Position numbers and translations under genes: made by a program. This document shows, piece after piece, positions 1 through 9,203 of a stretch of 64,000 nucleotides of DNA. The notes under the pieces are model-generated. The model made no database searches. It was not told where the DNA came from and was given only the letters and a program-made list of their open reading frames with translations. Origin of the DNA: Solirubrobacteraceae bacterium (GTDB lineage: Bacteria > Actinomycetota > Thermoleophilia > Solirubrobacterales > Solirubrobacteraceae); NCBI GenBank assembly GCA_017882455.1, contig JADGPL010000002.1:1-64000 (forward strand), in the 5' to 3' direction. Each line of letters opens with the position of its first letter. Position 1 is the stretch's first letter.

Positions 1-90
1 AGCCCAAACGCCTGCGCTTTAGCTCGTCGTCACCGACGCCCACCAAGAACTGTTGCACGATCCCATGCAACGCGCTCCGTGATTTGACAT

Positions 91-828
91 TCATCCGTAC
101 CTCTTGGCGGCGCGTGTCTTCTTGGCGGGGCGCGTCTGGGCGGTGTGTGTGCGGTTGACAGCGGCCTGCACACGCTTGGTGAGCCTCGCGACCCGGGCGC
201 TCTCGCTCGCCTTGGGGAGCTTTCCGGCGCTCACGGCGGCTGCGATCCGCTTGCCGTTGGCCGCGACGATCGCTTCCACGAGCCCGGCTTCTGACTTGCC
301 GGGGGTCGCAGCGGCTATCTGGGCCAGTGTCTCACCGGAGCGCAGCTTGGCCCTGACCGTGGCCGCGGTGAGGCCGAGGTAGCGAAGCGCGGCGGCCGAG
401 GCGCCGCGAGCACGGCCGTGGCGGGCGCCGGGGCCGAGCAGCGGCCGGTTGACCTCGGCGTTCACACTCTGAGCCAGGTTCGCGTCCGCCTGAGCGAGCT
501 TCGCCTTGCGGGCCGCGAGGAGCGCCGCGATCAGCCCGGCTTCGGACCTGCCGGGTGTCGCGTCGGCTATCTGGGCAAGCGTCTTGCCCGAACGCAGGTC
601 GCTGCGCAACTGCGAGACCGCGATCCCGAGGTAGTCGGCCGCGCTCACCAGCACGCCGCCGGCACCTGCTGTCCGACGCGCAGCCCGATGGGCGCCCGCG
701 CGGTGAGCGCTCCTGGCCTTGCCTGCCGTGCCCTGGCCGGTGGCCGACACGGCCGCGATCGCCCCACCGCTCAGGACCGCTGTCACGGCCACGCCGATTG
801 CGAGCCTGTGTTTGAGCGCCTTGGTCAT
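91..828 (-). CDS. secreted/anchored protein with two ~45-aa tandem repeats (YLG..LRSGxTLAQIAxATPGxSEAGL)
   Basis: ORF 91..939; likely start is MTKALKHRL.. (cat 826-828) followed by a hydrophobic signal-like segment; internal repeat visible in translation. Confidence 0.7.
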   Translation of the reverse strand: MTKALKHRLAIGVAVTAVLSGGAIAAVSATGQGTAGKARSAHRAGAHRAARRTAGAGGVLVSAADYLGIAVSQLRSDLRSGKTLAQIADATPGRSEAGLIAALLAARKAKLAQADANLAQSVNAEVNRPLLGPGARHGRARGASAAALRYLGLTAATVRAKLRSGETLAQIAAATPGKSEAGLVEAIVAANGKRIAAAVSAGKLPKASESARVARLTKRVQAAVNRTHTAQTRPAKKTRAAKRYG

Positions 829-872
829 GTCCAGATGGTGGCAGAGACGGCTAAAGACCACATGGGTATCGA

Positions 873-1370
873 CTAAAGCGTCCCGCAAGGGGCGGAGTCC
901 CGGGCGTGAAGCTCGCGAGCGCGGCGCAGCAGCCAGCAACCGGCGGGAAGCGCCGCCAGGAATCCCGATCTCGGCATCACCGTGGTCCCGACGACGCCGA
1001 TCCCGAGCACGGTCCTACCGCCAACCCTCACAGCACGAGCATCTCCTGAGCGCAGCGCAGACTCCAACAGATAGCCGCTGAGCGCCATGAACGGGGCGGC
1101 CAGCAGGAACCAGAAGCCCGCGGCGCGGGGGCCGCGGTCGTGGTCGGTATCGAATATGCCATCGCCGACCGAGCGGACAACGCGCTCTTGAACGATCTCC
1201 CGGAGCGGCTCGCGATAGACAACCAGGCCCCAGATGGCGTGCCCACAGCCGAGCAGCATGGTTGCGTAGCCGGGCGAGAGGAAGCGACTTCTCGGGATTC
1301 TCACGGCCGATCCACCATAACCGACTCTCCGCCGCGCGATTCCACTCCCCGTATACGCTCGATAATCCAT
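873..1370 (-). CDS. small membrane protein, DUF6463-like
   Basis: 165 aa ORF; pattern GHAIWGLVVYREPLREIV...AAGFWFLLAAPFMALSGYLLE resembles the DUF6463 family; start uncertain. Confidence 0.6.
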   Translation of the reverse strand: MDYRAYTGSGIARRRVGYGGSAVRIPRSRFLSPGYATMLLGCGHAIWGLVVYREPLREIVQERVVRSVGDGIFDTDHDRGPRAAGFWFLLAAPFMALSGYLLESALRSGDARAVRVGGRTVLGIGVVGTTVMPRSGFLAALPAGCWLLRRARELHARDSAPCGTL

Positions 1371-1567
1371 GTTATGTCAACTAGACGGTAATCGGGGCCT
1401 CTCCGTTGGGCAACCAACCCACCGCAGGCGAGCGGTCGAGGTATGTCCCACCTTGCAGTGGTAGGCCGCCGAGGTTAGGCCTCCGAGCGTCTCGGGTCTT
1501 GACGCTCTAGGCGGCGAGCAGCCGTGATCTAGCATGAGCTGAACTCGATCCCACGAGGAGGCAAGCG

Positions 1568-1999
1568 ATGGCGAACAAGCTCTACACGGCCAAGGCACAC
1601 GTCACCGGCGGTCGCGCCGAGGGCCACGGCGTAAGCAGCGACGGCGCGCTCGAGGTCGACCTGCGCGTGCCCCCCGAGATGGGCGGGCCGGGCGGCGGCA
1701 CCAACCCCGAGCAGCTGTTCGCCGTGGGATACGCATCCTGCTTCGAGAGCGCGCTCGGCGTGGTGGCGCGCCGCGCCAAGGCCGAGAGCGGCGACGTCGC
1801 CATCGACTCCGAGGTCTCGCTCTCACCCGACGGCAAGGGCGGGTTCGTGCTCTCGGTCGCGCTCGACGTCACGCTTCCGAGCGTCGCCGGCGACGCCGCC
1901 GTCGAGCTCGTGCGAGCCGCACACGAGGTCTGCCCCTACTCGAACGCCACCCGCGGCAACATCGAGGTCGCGCTCACCGCCAACGGCGCGCCCGTCTAG
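1568..1999 (+). CDS. ohr: organic hydroperoxide resistance protein (Ohr/OsmC family)
   Basis: 143 aa; NPEQLFAVGYASCFESAL and VCPYSNATRGNI hold the two conserved Cys motifs; GAGGAGG RBS upstream. Confidence 0.95.
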   Translation: MANKLYTAKAHVTGGRAEGHGVSSDGALEVDLRVPPEMGGPGGGTNPEQLFAVGYASCFESALGVVARRAKAESGDVAIDSEVSLSPDGKGGFVLSVALDVTLPSVAGDAAVELVRAAHEVCPYSNATRGNIEVALTANGAPV

Positions 2000-2023
2000 C
2001 GTCGGCGTCCTGCGCTCTCCCGC

Positions 2024-2482
2024 TTAGCGACCGAGCGTGCGCACGAGCTCGTGCGCACGCGTGCTCAGGTGTCCGAGCAGCTCGCGCACCTGCTCCAGGC
2101 CCGCCCGCAGCTCGGGGTCCCCCACCTCCACCGGGAGCATCGAGTCCTGCAGCGTGGCCAGCGCGTGATCGGCGGCGGCGATCGCCTGCACGGCTGCTTC
2201 CACGAAGCCCTTGGCGCCTTTCGAGGGGGCGCCGGGCACGGCCGGCTCGAATGCGCGCGACGGGAGCCCGTGGCGGGCCGCGAACTCCTCATGGGTGCGC
2301 TGCGCGCGACCGTAGGCCATCTGCACCGGGCGAAACAGCTCCCGCTCCAGGCGGTCGGCGTTGGCTTCGTCCAACAGCTCGTAGGCCTCGGTGAGCGACG
2401 CCAGCGCCGCTCCCAGCGAGTCCGCCGCCTCGGCAACCGTGTCGAGCAACTGTTGCCTGGCGTCGGCTGTCGTATAGGGCAC
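2024..2482 (-). CDS. hypothetical helical protein
   Basis: 152 aa ORF with coding-like composition; no family recognised. Confidence 0.55.
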   Translation of the reverse strand: MPYTTADARQQLLDTVAEAADSLGAALASLTEAYELLDEANADRLERELFRPVQMAYGRAQRTHEEFAARHGLPSRAFEPAVPGAPSKGAKGFVEAAVQAIAAADHALATLQDSMLPVEVGDPELRAGLEQVRELLGHLSTRAHELVRTLGR

Positions 2483-2523
2483 AGGGCAAGGTTAGACGCC
2501 CGATCGCCCTCTCCTCTCCGGTT

Positions 2524-3255
2524 CTAGCCACTCGAATCGTGCGGGGCTCGCGGGAGCTCGGCGAGCGCCAGGGCGCGTTGCAGCAGCCCGTCGATCATCG
2601 ACTCGGTCAGCCTGCCCGTGAAGGTGTTCTGCTGGCTCGGGTGGTAGCAGCCGATCAGCGCGTAGCGCCCGCCCTCGAGCACGGCCCCGTGCGCAAAGCG
2701 CGGTCGCGGTCGCGGCAGCGCGCTCTCCCCACCCCCCACGGCCGCGATCAGGCGCAGCGCCGCATCCCAGGCGAACGCCCCGAGGCAGACGATCACCCGC
2801 ACCTCGCTCAGCAGGCCCAGCTCGCGCACGCTCCACGGCAGGCAGCGGTCGCGCTCCTGCGGCGCCGGACGGTTGGCCGGGGGGGCGCAGCGGACGGCTG
2901 CGGTGACCCAGACGTCGGTGAGGGCGAGCCCGTCACCGCGTGCCCGCGAGTGAGGCTGGCTGGCCAGTCCCGCTCGCCACAGCGCTCCGTAGAGGAAGTC
3001 GCCCGAGCGGTCCCCGGTGAACATGCGCCCGGTCCGGTTCGCGCCGTGCGCCGCCGGCGCGAGGCCGAGCAGCAGCAGGCGGGCATCCGGGTCGCCGAAG
3101 CCCGGGACCGGACGACCCCAGTACTCCTCGGAGATGAACGCGGCGCGCCGCTCGCGCGCGACCTGCTCACGCCAGGCCACCAAGCGTGGACAGGCTCTGC
3201 AGCCCGCCACCTCGGAGGCCAGGAGCTCCAGCTGATTGCCTCTACCCGATTGCAC
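2524..3255 (-). CDS. uracil-DNA glycosylase, type 5 (UdgB-like)
   Basis: 243 aa; CRACPRLVAWRE, LLLGLAPAAHGANRTGRMFTGDRSG, CYHPSQQNTFTGRLT motifs of Fe-S UDG families. Confidence 0.9.
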   Translation of the reverse strand: MQSGRGNQLELLASEVAGCRACPRLVAWREQVARERRAAFISEEYWGRPVPGFGDPDARLLLLGLAPAAHGANRTGRMFTGDRSGDFLYGALWRAGLASQPHSRARGDGLALTDVWVTAAVRCAPPANRPAPQERDRCLPWSVRELGLLSEVRVIVCLGAFAWDAALRLIAAVGGGESALPRPRPRFAHGAVLEGGRYALIGCYHPSQQNTFTGRLTESMIDGLLQRALALAELPRAPHDSSG

Positions 3256-3281
3256 GGTGCAGTAGTACCATCGCCGGGGAG

Positions 3282-3578
3282 ATGCCGATGTGGGTCTGGA
3301 TCGTCATGCTGGCTGCTCTCATCAAGCTGCCCATCGCGGCTTTGATGCTGTGGATCCCATTCCACAACGACGAGGCGATGCGCGACCCGGAAGCCTCGGA
3401 CTCCTCCGAAGAGGACGGCGGATCGCGCGCGCTGCCCGCCGGCCCGCTGGATCCCCATCCCCGCACGCCAAGGACACCGAAACCCAGGCGCGGCCCCCAC
3501 GGCTCCCCTTCGCCCTCATCGCCGCCCCGCGTGCGCACCAGACGCCCCGCAGCGCGTCCCACTCACGTCTCCGGCTGA
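3282..3578 (+). CDS. small membrane protein, hypothetical
   Basis: MPMWVWIVMLAALIKLPIAALMLWIPF N-terminal TM segment; rest low complexity. Confidence 0.45.
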   Translation: MPMWVWIVMLAALIKLPIAALMLWIPFHNDEAMRDPEASDSSEEDGGSRALPAGPLDPHPRTPRTPKPRRGPHGSPSPSSPPRVRTRRPAARPTHVSG

Positions 3579-3632
3579 CGTCTCCGGCTGAGGAGCGAGG
3601 AGCGAGGAGCGGCGACCGAGGAGCGGCGACCG
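3565..3632. repeat. tandem repeat tract: ACGTCTCCGGCTG x2 followed by a 7-mer array (AGGAGCG x3, GCGACCG, AGGAGCG, GCGACCG)
   Basis: read directly: 3565-3577 = 3578-3590; 7-nt periodicity 3591-3632. Confidence 0.9.
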
Positions 3633-3633
3633 G

Positions 3634-4092
3634 CTAACGGTTGCGCTTGCGCTGTCGCCGCGCAGCCTTGGCTTTGGCGCGTCGCTTGCGCAACGCCACG
3701 GCGGGGTCGCGCGCCGAGCTGCCTTCCGCCATTTCGGCGTCGGTGGCCGGAGCGACCCGTCGGACGTCCCGGATGATCACGAACGTGATGCCGCCGAGCA
3801 GAACGGCGGCGGCAACGAACGCGATGACCAGGATCGAGGTCGATTTCGTGTTCGACGTTTCTGTCGAGGTGCTGCTCGTCGTCGGCGTGGTCGGAGTGGT
3901 CGTTTCTGGTTCAGCGGCCCCTTCGGTCAAGGGGCTGCCTTCGTTCAGCGAGGCTGCCATGGCCAGCGGTGCCGCGGCGCCGGTGAACGCGAATAGAAGC
4001 ATCAGGCACAGGACACACGCCAGGACACGTGAGGTGAGACGGGGAGCGCTCGACACGCGGCGAGCATACCTGCTGGCTCGCCACGCGCCCAA
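3634..4092 (-). CDS. hypothetical protein with signal peptide, Thr/Ser-rich linker, TM and basic C-terminus
   Basis: 152 aa; hydrophobic N-term, TTTPTTPTTSSTST linker, TM ILVIAFVAAAVLLGGITFVII. Confidence 0.6.
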   Translation of the reverse strand: MGAWRASRYARRVSSAPRLTSRVLACVLCLMLLFAFTGAAAPLAMAASLNEGSPLTEGAAEPETTTPTTPTTSSTSTETSNTKSTSILVIAFVAAAVLLGGITFVIIRDVRRVAPATDAEMAEGSSARDPAVALRKRRAKAKAARRQRKRNR

Positions 4093-4142
4093 TCGCGAAG
4101 GCTCCCGCGTAGGCGGTTGCGCAAACCATAGAATGCGAGCTC

Positions 4143-4745
4143 ATGGCTCCCAAACAACGCCAGGTACGCATCGAGCAGCGCGGCGGCCTCGAGGCCATCC
4201 AGGCCCTCGAGAAGCGCTCCGACGAGGAGCTCGAAGCCGAGACCAAATACAAGGCCGCGGCGATGGCGATCCTCGGCGCGCGCGCATCCGAGCGATTCGA
4301 CGCAGAGGCTGCGCGCGGCTACTTCCAGCGCGCCATCGCCGCCGCGCGTCCGCAGGAGCGGATGCAGATACGGCGTATGGCCGACGCGTCGCTCGCCCTC
4401 GCCGAACGCCGCGCCGGAGATCTCAAGAGCGCCGTCGAGCGCCTCGGACAGACGCCGCCGAGTGGGCGCCAGCTCTTCGCCCTGCGGGCCATGGGCCTGC
4501 TCGTCCCCCCCGCTTCCGCGGGAATCCTCGCGCGCATGCGCGGCATCCTTCTGATCATTGCCTTGATCATCGTGTTCATCGCCGTCGGACTCGGCCTCGT
4601 CGAGCTCGTCTCACTCCCCTTTGGGGGTGTCGGCCTCGCGCCCGGCATCCTGCTCGGGCTGTTCGTGGTCATCGCCGCGCTGGCCATCGCCGCGGCGATC
4701 GGGCGACGACGACGCAACAGGGCGCAAAGCGCCCCTGCAGCCTGA
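4143..4745 (+). CDS. hypothetical membrane protein (two C-terminal TM helices)
   Basis: 200 aa; charged helical N-half, two TM segments. Confidence 0.65.
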   Translation: MAPKQRQVRIEQRGGLEAIQALEKRSDEELEAETKYKAAAMAILGARASERFDAEAARGYFQRAIAAARPQERMQIRRMADASLALAERRAGDLKSAVERLGQTPPSGRQLFALRAMGLLVPPASAGILARMRGILLIIALIIVFIAVGLGLVELVSLPFGGVGLAPGILLGLFVVIAALAIAAAIGRRRRNRAQSAPAA

Positions 4746-4789
4746 GTCCCACACGAGCCACCTGCCACGTCGGCCACTAGGCTTGCCTC

Positions 4790-5761
4790 GTGCCCGATCC
4801 CGTCTGCCTGATCGTCAATCCAGCTGCCGGCGGCGGCAAGGCCGGGCGCATTGCGCCCGCAGTCGAGCAGGCATTGCTCGGGCACGGCCTGCGCGTGCGC
4901 CGTTGCGAAACGCTCCATCTCGAGCACGCGCGCGAGCTCGGATGCGAGGCCGCGAGGGCCGGAGAGACGGTCGTCGCGCTCAGCGGCGACGGCATGATCG
5001 GGGTCCTCGCCGACGCGCTGCAGGCGGTCCCCGGGGCGATCCTCGGCGTGCTTCCCGGCGGGCGCGGCAACGACCTCGCACGCGTGCTCGGGATCTCCGA
5101 TGACGCTGTGGCCGCCTGCGAGACCATCGCCCACGGCGTCCCGCGTCCGGTCGACCTCGGCGTGGCGGTCGACCCGAGCACGGGCGTGGTGGGCCGAGCA
5201 TTCGTGGGGATCGCCTCGGTCGGATTCGACAGTGAGGCCAATCGCATCGCAAACGAGGCCCCAGCCTGGCTCGGTGGAGGTGTCTACGCCTACGGCGCCC
5301 TGCGCGCGCTGCTCTCCTGGCGCCCAGCCCGTTTCGAGATCGAGCTGGACCCGCCCGGCGAACGCCACGCGTTCACCGGCTACACGATCGCCGCGGCCAA
5401 CTCCAGGGCCTACGGCGGCGGGATGCTGATGGCGCCCGACGCGCTGCTCGACGACGGGCTGCTCGAGGTGATCGTCGTCGAGGACGTCAGCCGCGCACGG
5501 TTCCTGGCCAACCTGCCCAAGGTCTTCCGCGGCACCCACGTGCAGCTGCCCTCCGTGCACGTGTTCCGAGCGGCCGAGGTCGCGATCGCCGCCAACCGTC
5601 CCTTCACAATGTACGCCGACGGCGACCCGCTCGGAGAGCTCCCGCTGCGCATCCGCGCCGTCGCCGGCGCCGTGAACATACTCGTCCCCGCCGACCGCCC
5701 CGACTCTCCGTTCGCCAAGGCGTACCGCCCCACGGCCTCCGCCGAGATCGGCGCGGACTGA
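4790..5761 (+). CDS. diacylglycerol kinase family lipid kinase
   Basis: 323 aa; IVNPAAGGGKAGR, LSGDGMIGV, PGGRGNDLAR motifs. Confidence 0.93.
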   Translation: MPDPVCLIVNPAAGGGKAGRIAPAVEQALLGHGLRVRRCETLHLEHARELGCEAARAGETVVALSGDGMIGVLADALQAVPGAILGVLPGGRGNDLARVLGISDDAVAACETIAHGVPRPVDLGVAVDPSTGVVGRAFVGIASVGFDSEANRIANEAPAWLGGGVYAYGALRALLSWRPARFEIELDPPGERHAFTGYTIAAANSRAYGGGMLMAPDALLDDGLLEVIVVEDVSRARFLANLPKVFRGTHVQLPSVHVFRAAEVAIAANRPFTMYADGDPLGELPLRIRAVAGAVNILVPADRPDSPFAKAYRPTASAEIGAD

Positions 5762-7170
5762 TGAGCGCCACACTGCAGGTCAAGCTCGCGCTCGCGCGGG
5801 CCGTGGGCGCGCTCTCGCGCCTGCGCGGCGGAGGCGCCACGAGCGTGCCCGGGAAGGTCCTGATGCGCCTGCAGCCGGACGCCATCGGCGCCCTCGGGGC
5901 GCGGCTGCGCATGGGCAGCGTGCTCGTATCGGCGACCAACGGCAAGACCACCACCGCCACCATGACCGCCGCGGTCCTCCAGCGGGCCGGCATCGAGCTC
6001 GTGCACAACCAGGCCGGGGCCAACATGGCCGGCGGGATCGCCACCACGCTGATCGGCGCCTCCCGCCCCCACGGGTCGATGGCCGGTGAGCTCGGCCTGT
6101 TCGAGGTCGACGAGCTGTGGCTCGCCTCGCTCGCGGCCCAACTGCGCCCTCGCGTCGTCCTGCTCGGCAACCTGTTTCGCGACCAGCTCGATCGCTACGG
6201 CGAGCTCGAGACGATCGCCGAGAGCTGGAAGCGGGTGATCGAGGATGGCGCCGCGCAGCTCGTGCTCAACGCCGACGATCCGCTCGTGGCCGATCTCGGT
6301 CGCGGGCGCTCCGACGTCGTGTACTTCGGTCTCGAGGACGACACGCTCGCCCTCCCCGGGATGGCCCATGCGGCCGACGCCAAGCACTGCCGTCGCTGCG
6401 GCGCGCCCTACGTCTTCGACGCCGTATATCTCGGCCACCTCGGCCACTATCACTGTCCGAGCTGCGGCCAGAGCAGGCCGGCTCCGACGGTCAGCGCCGG
6501 CGAGGTACGCCTAGAAGGGGTCCGCGCGGCGCGCTTCACGCTGAGCACGCCCGCCGGGCAGGCCGAGGTATCACTCGCCCTCCCGGGCCTCTACAACGTC
6601 TACAACGCGCTCGCAGCCGCCGCGCTCGCAACCGCCCTCGAGGTTCCGCTCGAGACGATCGCGGCGGGGCTCTCGAGCGCCAGAGCCGCATTCGGCCGCG
6701 CCGAGAGCGTCGGCCTCGCGATCCCCGCAACCGCAGGCGGCGCCGCGGCCGCCAGGCGCGAGTTGCGAATCATGCTCATCAAGAACCCCGCCGGCGCCAA
6801 CGAGGTCCTGCGCACGCTCGCCCTCGAGCCCGGCGAGCACGACCTGCTCGGGGTGCTCAACGACCAGATCGCGGACGGCCGCGACGTCTCCTGGATCTGG
6901 GACGCCGACTTCGAGCTGCTCGCCGACCGCGTCCGCCTCGCAACCTGCAGCGGCACTCGCGCCGCCGACCTCGCCGCCCGCTTGAAGTACGCCGGCCTCG
7001 ACCCCTCGCGGATCCACATCCAGAGCGATCTCGGCGCGGCGCTGCGCGAAGCCGCCGCGGAGCGCCCCGACGCCGATGCTCCGCTGTATGCGCTGCCAAC
7101 CTATACGGCAATGCTCTCGCTGAGGGAGCTGCTCGTCGCCCGCGGCGAGGCCAGCAGCGCATGGTCGTGA
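5761..7170 (+). CDS. murT: lipid II isoglutaminyl synthase, MurT subunit (Mur ligase / DUF1727)
   Basis: 469 aa; ATNGKTTTATM P-loop, CRRCGAPY..CPSCGQ Zn ribbon, DUF1727-like C-term LIKNPAGANEVLRTL. Confidence 0.93.
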   Translation: MSATLQVKLALARAVGALSRLRGGGATSVPGKVLMRLQPDAIGALGARLRMGSVLVSATNGKTTTATMTAAVLQRAGIELVHNQAGANMAGGIATTLIGASRPHGSMAGELGLFEVDELWLASLAAQLRPRVVLLGNLFRDQLDRYGELETIAESWKRVIEDGAAQLVLNADDPLVADLGRGRSDVVYFGLEDDTLALPGMAHAADAKHCRRCGAPYVFDAVYLGHLGHYHCPSCGQSRPAPTVSAGEVRLEGVRAARFTLSTPAGQAEVSLALPGLYNVYNALAAAALATALEVPLETIAAGLSSARAAFGRAESVGLAIPATAGGAAAARRELRIMLIKNPAGANEVLRTLALEPGEHDLLGVLNDQIADGRDVSWIWDADFELLADRVRLATCSGTRAADLAARLKYAGLDPSRIHIQSDLGAALREAAAERPDADAPLYALPTYTAMLSLRELLVARGEASSAWS

Positions 7171-7949
7171 CCCCGAGCCGCGCCGGCGCGCACCACACGC
7201 TCCCGCCAGAGGTGGTCTGGCACGACCTCGAGTGCGGCGCCTACCGCGCAGACCTGCCGCTGTGGCGCGAGCTGGCCGAAGAGGCGCGTCTGGCGGACCC
7301 CGCGGCGAGGATCCTCGACATCGGCGCCGGAAGCGGGCGCGTGGCGCTCGAGCTCGCCCGGGCCGGGCACCACGTAACCGCGCTCGACAGCGCCGGCGCG
7401 CTGCTGGAAGCGCTGCGCCTGCGCGCGAGCGGGACACCGGTGGAGACCGTCGAAGCCGACGCTCGCAGCTTCGAGCTCCCCCATCGCGACTACGCCCTGT
7501 GCCTGGTGCCCATGCAGACGGTCCAGCTCCTCGGCGGCCCGGCCGGGCGCAGGGAGATGCTTCGCGCCGTGCGCGCCCACCTGCGTCCCGGAGGCCTGCT
7601 GGCCTGCGCAATCGTGACCGAGCTCGAGCCATTCGACGCCGAGCTCGAGGGTCACCGGCCATCCCCCGAGCGTGCCCACATTGAAGCGGCGCTCTACGAG
7701 AGCCGTGCGCTGAGTGTGCGGGTGGGCCGGCGCAGCATCCGCATCGAGCGCGAGCGCACCGCCACGCCGGACTCGGGCGGACAGGCTCCGGCGCCCACGC
7801 GTGAGCGCAATGTCATCGAGCTCGACCGCCTGAGCGCAGCCCGCCTGCATCGCGAGGGAGGCGAAGCGGGACTGCACGATGCCGGCACGCGCTCGGTGTC
7901 CTCGACCGAGGAGCACGTCGGCAGCACGGTGGTGATGCTCCGTGGCTGA
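7161..7949 (+). CDS. class I SAM-dependent methyltransferase
   Basis: ILDIGAGSGRVALELARAGHHVTALDSA motif; overlaps murT end and gatD start. Confidence 0.88.
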   Translation: MVVTPSRAGAHHTLPPEVVWHDLECGAYRADLPLWRELAEEARLADPAARILDIGAGSGRVALELARAGHHVTALDSAGALLEALRLRASGTPVETVEADARSFELPHRDYALCLVPMQTVQLLGGPAGRREMLRAVRAHLRPGGLLACAIVTELEPFDAELEGHRPSPERAHIEAALYESRALSVRVGRRSIRIERERTATPDSGGQAPAPTRERNVIELDRLSAARLHREGGEAGLHDAGTRSVSSTEEHVGSTVVMLRG

Positions 7950-8712
7950 CAGCGCTCCCGCGACCCCGGGCTCCACCCTGCGCGTCTGCGCGCTGTATCC
8001 CGACCTCATGAACATCTATGCCGACCGCGGCAACCTGATCGTGCTCGAGCGCCGCTGCGCCTGGCGCGGGATCGGCTTCCAGCTGTTCTCCAGCAGCCTG
8101 GGCGAGCCCCTCGACGGGGGCGAGCACGACCTCTTCTACATCGGCGGCGGCCAGGACCGCGACCAGCGCCTCTGCGCAGAGGACCTGATCGAGAACAAGC
8201 GCGAGGGACTGCGGGCCGCCGCCGCGCGCGGAGCCATCGTGCTCGGGGTCTGCGGCGGCTACCAGCTGCTCGGGCACTCCTACGCCCTCGGCGAGGAGGA
8301 GATCCCCGGCGTGGGGCTGCTCGACGTGCGCACCGTGCGCGAGGACGGCCCCCGTCTGATCGGCAACGTCGCCATCGAGGCCTCGCTCGACGAGATGGAC
8401 GCCAACGCCGAGGAGCGGGTGCTCGCGGGCTTCGAGAACCACGGCGGACGCACCTACCTAGCCGAGGGCCAGGCCCCGCTCGGGCGGGTCCTCAAGGGCT
8501 ATGGCAACGACGGCCGCAGCGGCGTCGAGGGCGCCCGCACCGCCAACACGATCGGCACCTACCTCCACGGACCGCTGTTGCCCAAGAACGTGTGGTTCGC
8601 CGACTGGCTGATCTCGCGGGCGCTGGGGCTGGGCCCCGGGGAGCTCGCCCCGCTGGAGGACGGGATCGAGCGCCAGACCCACCGGAGCGCGCGCCAGGCC
8701 GCGGGCGTCTGA
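7942..8712 (+). CDS. gatD: lipid II isoglutaminyl synthase, glutamine amidotransferase subunit GatD
   Basis: 256 aa; GVCGGYQLLGHSY nucleophile elbow, GFENHGGRTYL, paired with murT. Confidence 0.92.
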   Translation: MADSAPATPGSTLRVCALYPDLMNIYADRGNLIVLERRCAWRGIGFQLFSSSLGEPLDGGEHDLFYIGGGQDRDQRLCAEDLIENKREGLRAAAARGAIVLGVCGGYQLLGHSYALGEEEIPGVGLLDVRTVREDGPRLIGNVAIEASLDEMDANAEERVLAGFENHGGRTYLAEGQAPLGRVLKGYGNDGRSGVEGARTANTIGTYLHGPLLPKNVWFADWLISRALGLGPGELAPLEDGIERQTHRSARQAAGV

Positions 8713-8786
8713 GCGAGCGACGCGGGCCCACCGCTCGGCCGGCTCGGCGGCTTGACTCGACGCGATCCTCCGAGGACAATCGCTCC

Positions 8787-9170
8787 GTGGAGAACGAGAG
8801 CTCAGCCGCAGTCGAGCTCGCCCGAGCGCTCGCCGCCCGGGACGCCGATCGACTGCTCGAGCTGATGCATCCCGAGATCGAGTTTCGGGCATTGACCCCC
8901 CGCCGCGGCTGGGAGGCCGACGACGCCGAGGGCACGGTCGAGGTGATGCTCGGGAGCTGGTTCAAGGAGACCGACCACATCGACGCGCTCGAGCGACTCG
9001 ACAGCGACGCCTTCGCCGACCGCCAGCGCGTCGGCTATCGCTTCCGCATCACCAATCCGGAAGGCCGCTTCCTGGTCGAGCAGCAGGCCTACATAGAGGA
9101 GCGCGACGGGCAGATCGGATGGCTGCGCGTGCTCTGCTCGGGATACCGCCCGTTGGCAGCGAGCGAGTGA
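8787..9170 (+). CDS. SnoaL/NTF2-like protein
   Basis: VENESSAAVELARALAARDADRLLELMHPEIEFRALTPR...; GTG start inferred. Confidence 0.6.
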   Translation: MENESSAAVELARALAARDADRLLELMHPEIEFRALTPRRGWEADDAEGTVEVMLGSWFKETDHIDALERLDSDAFADRQRVGYRFRITNPEGRFLVEQQAYIEERDGQIGWLRVLCSGYRPLAASE

Positions 9171-9203
9171 GGCCGCCGCCGGGCGATCGCCGGCGGCGGT
9201 GCA

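Noticed and set aside
4319-5773. 484-aa minus ORF antisense to the lipid kinase
   Set aside because: Antisense artefact; the plus-strand kinase motifs are unambiguous
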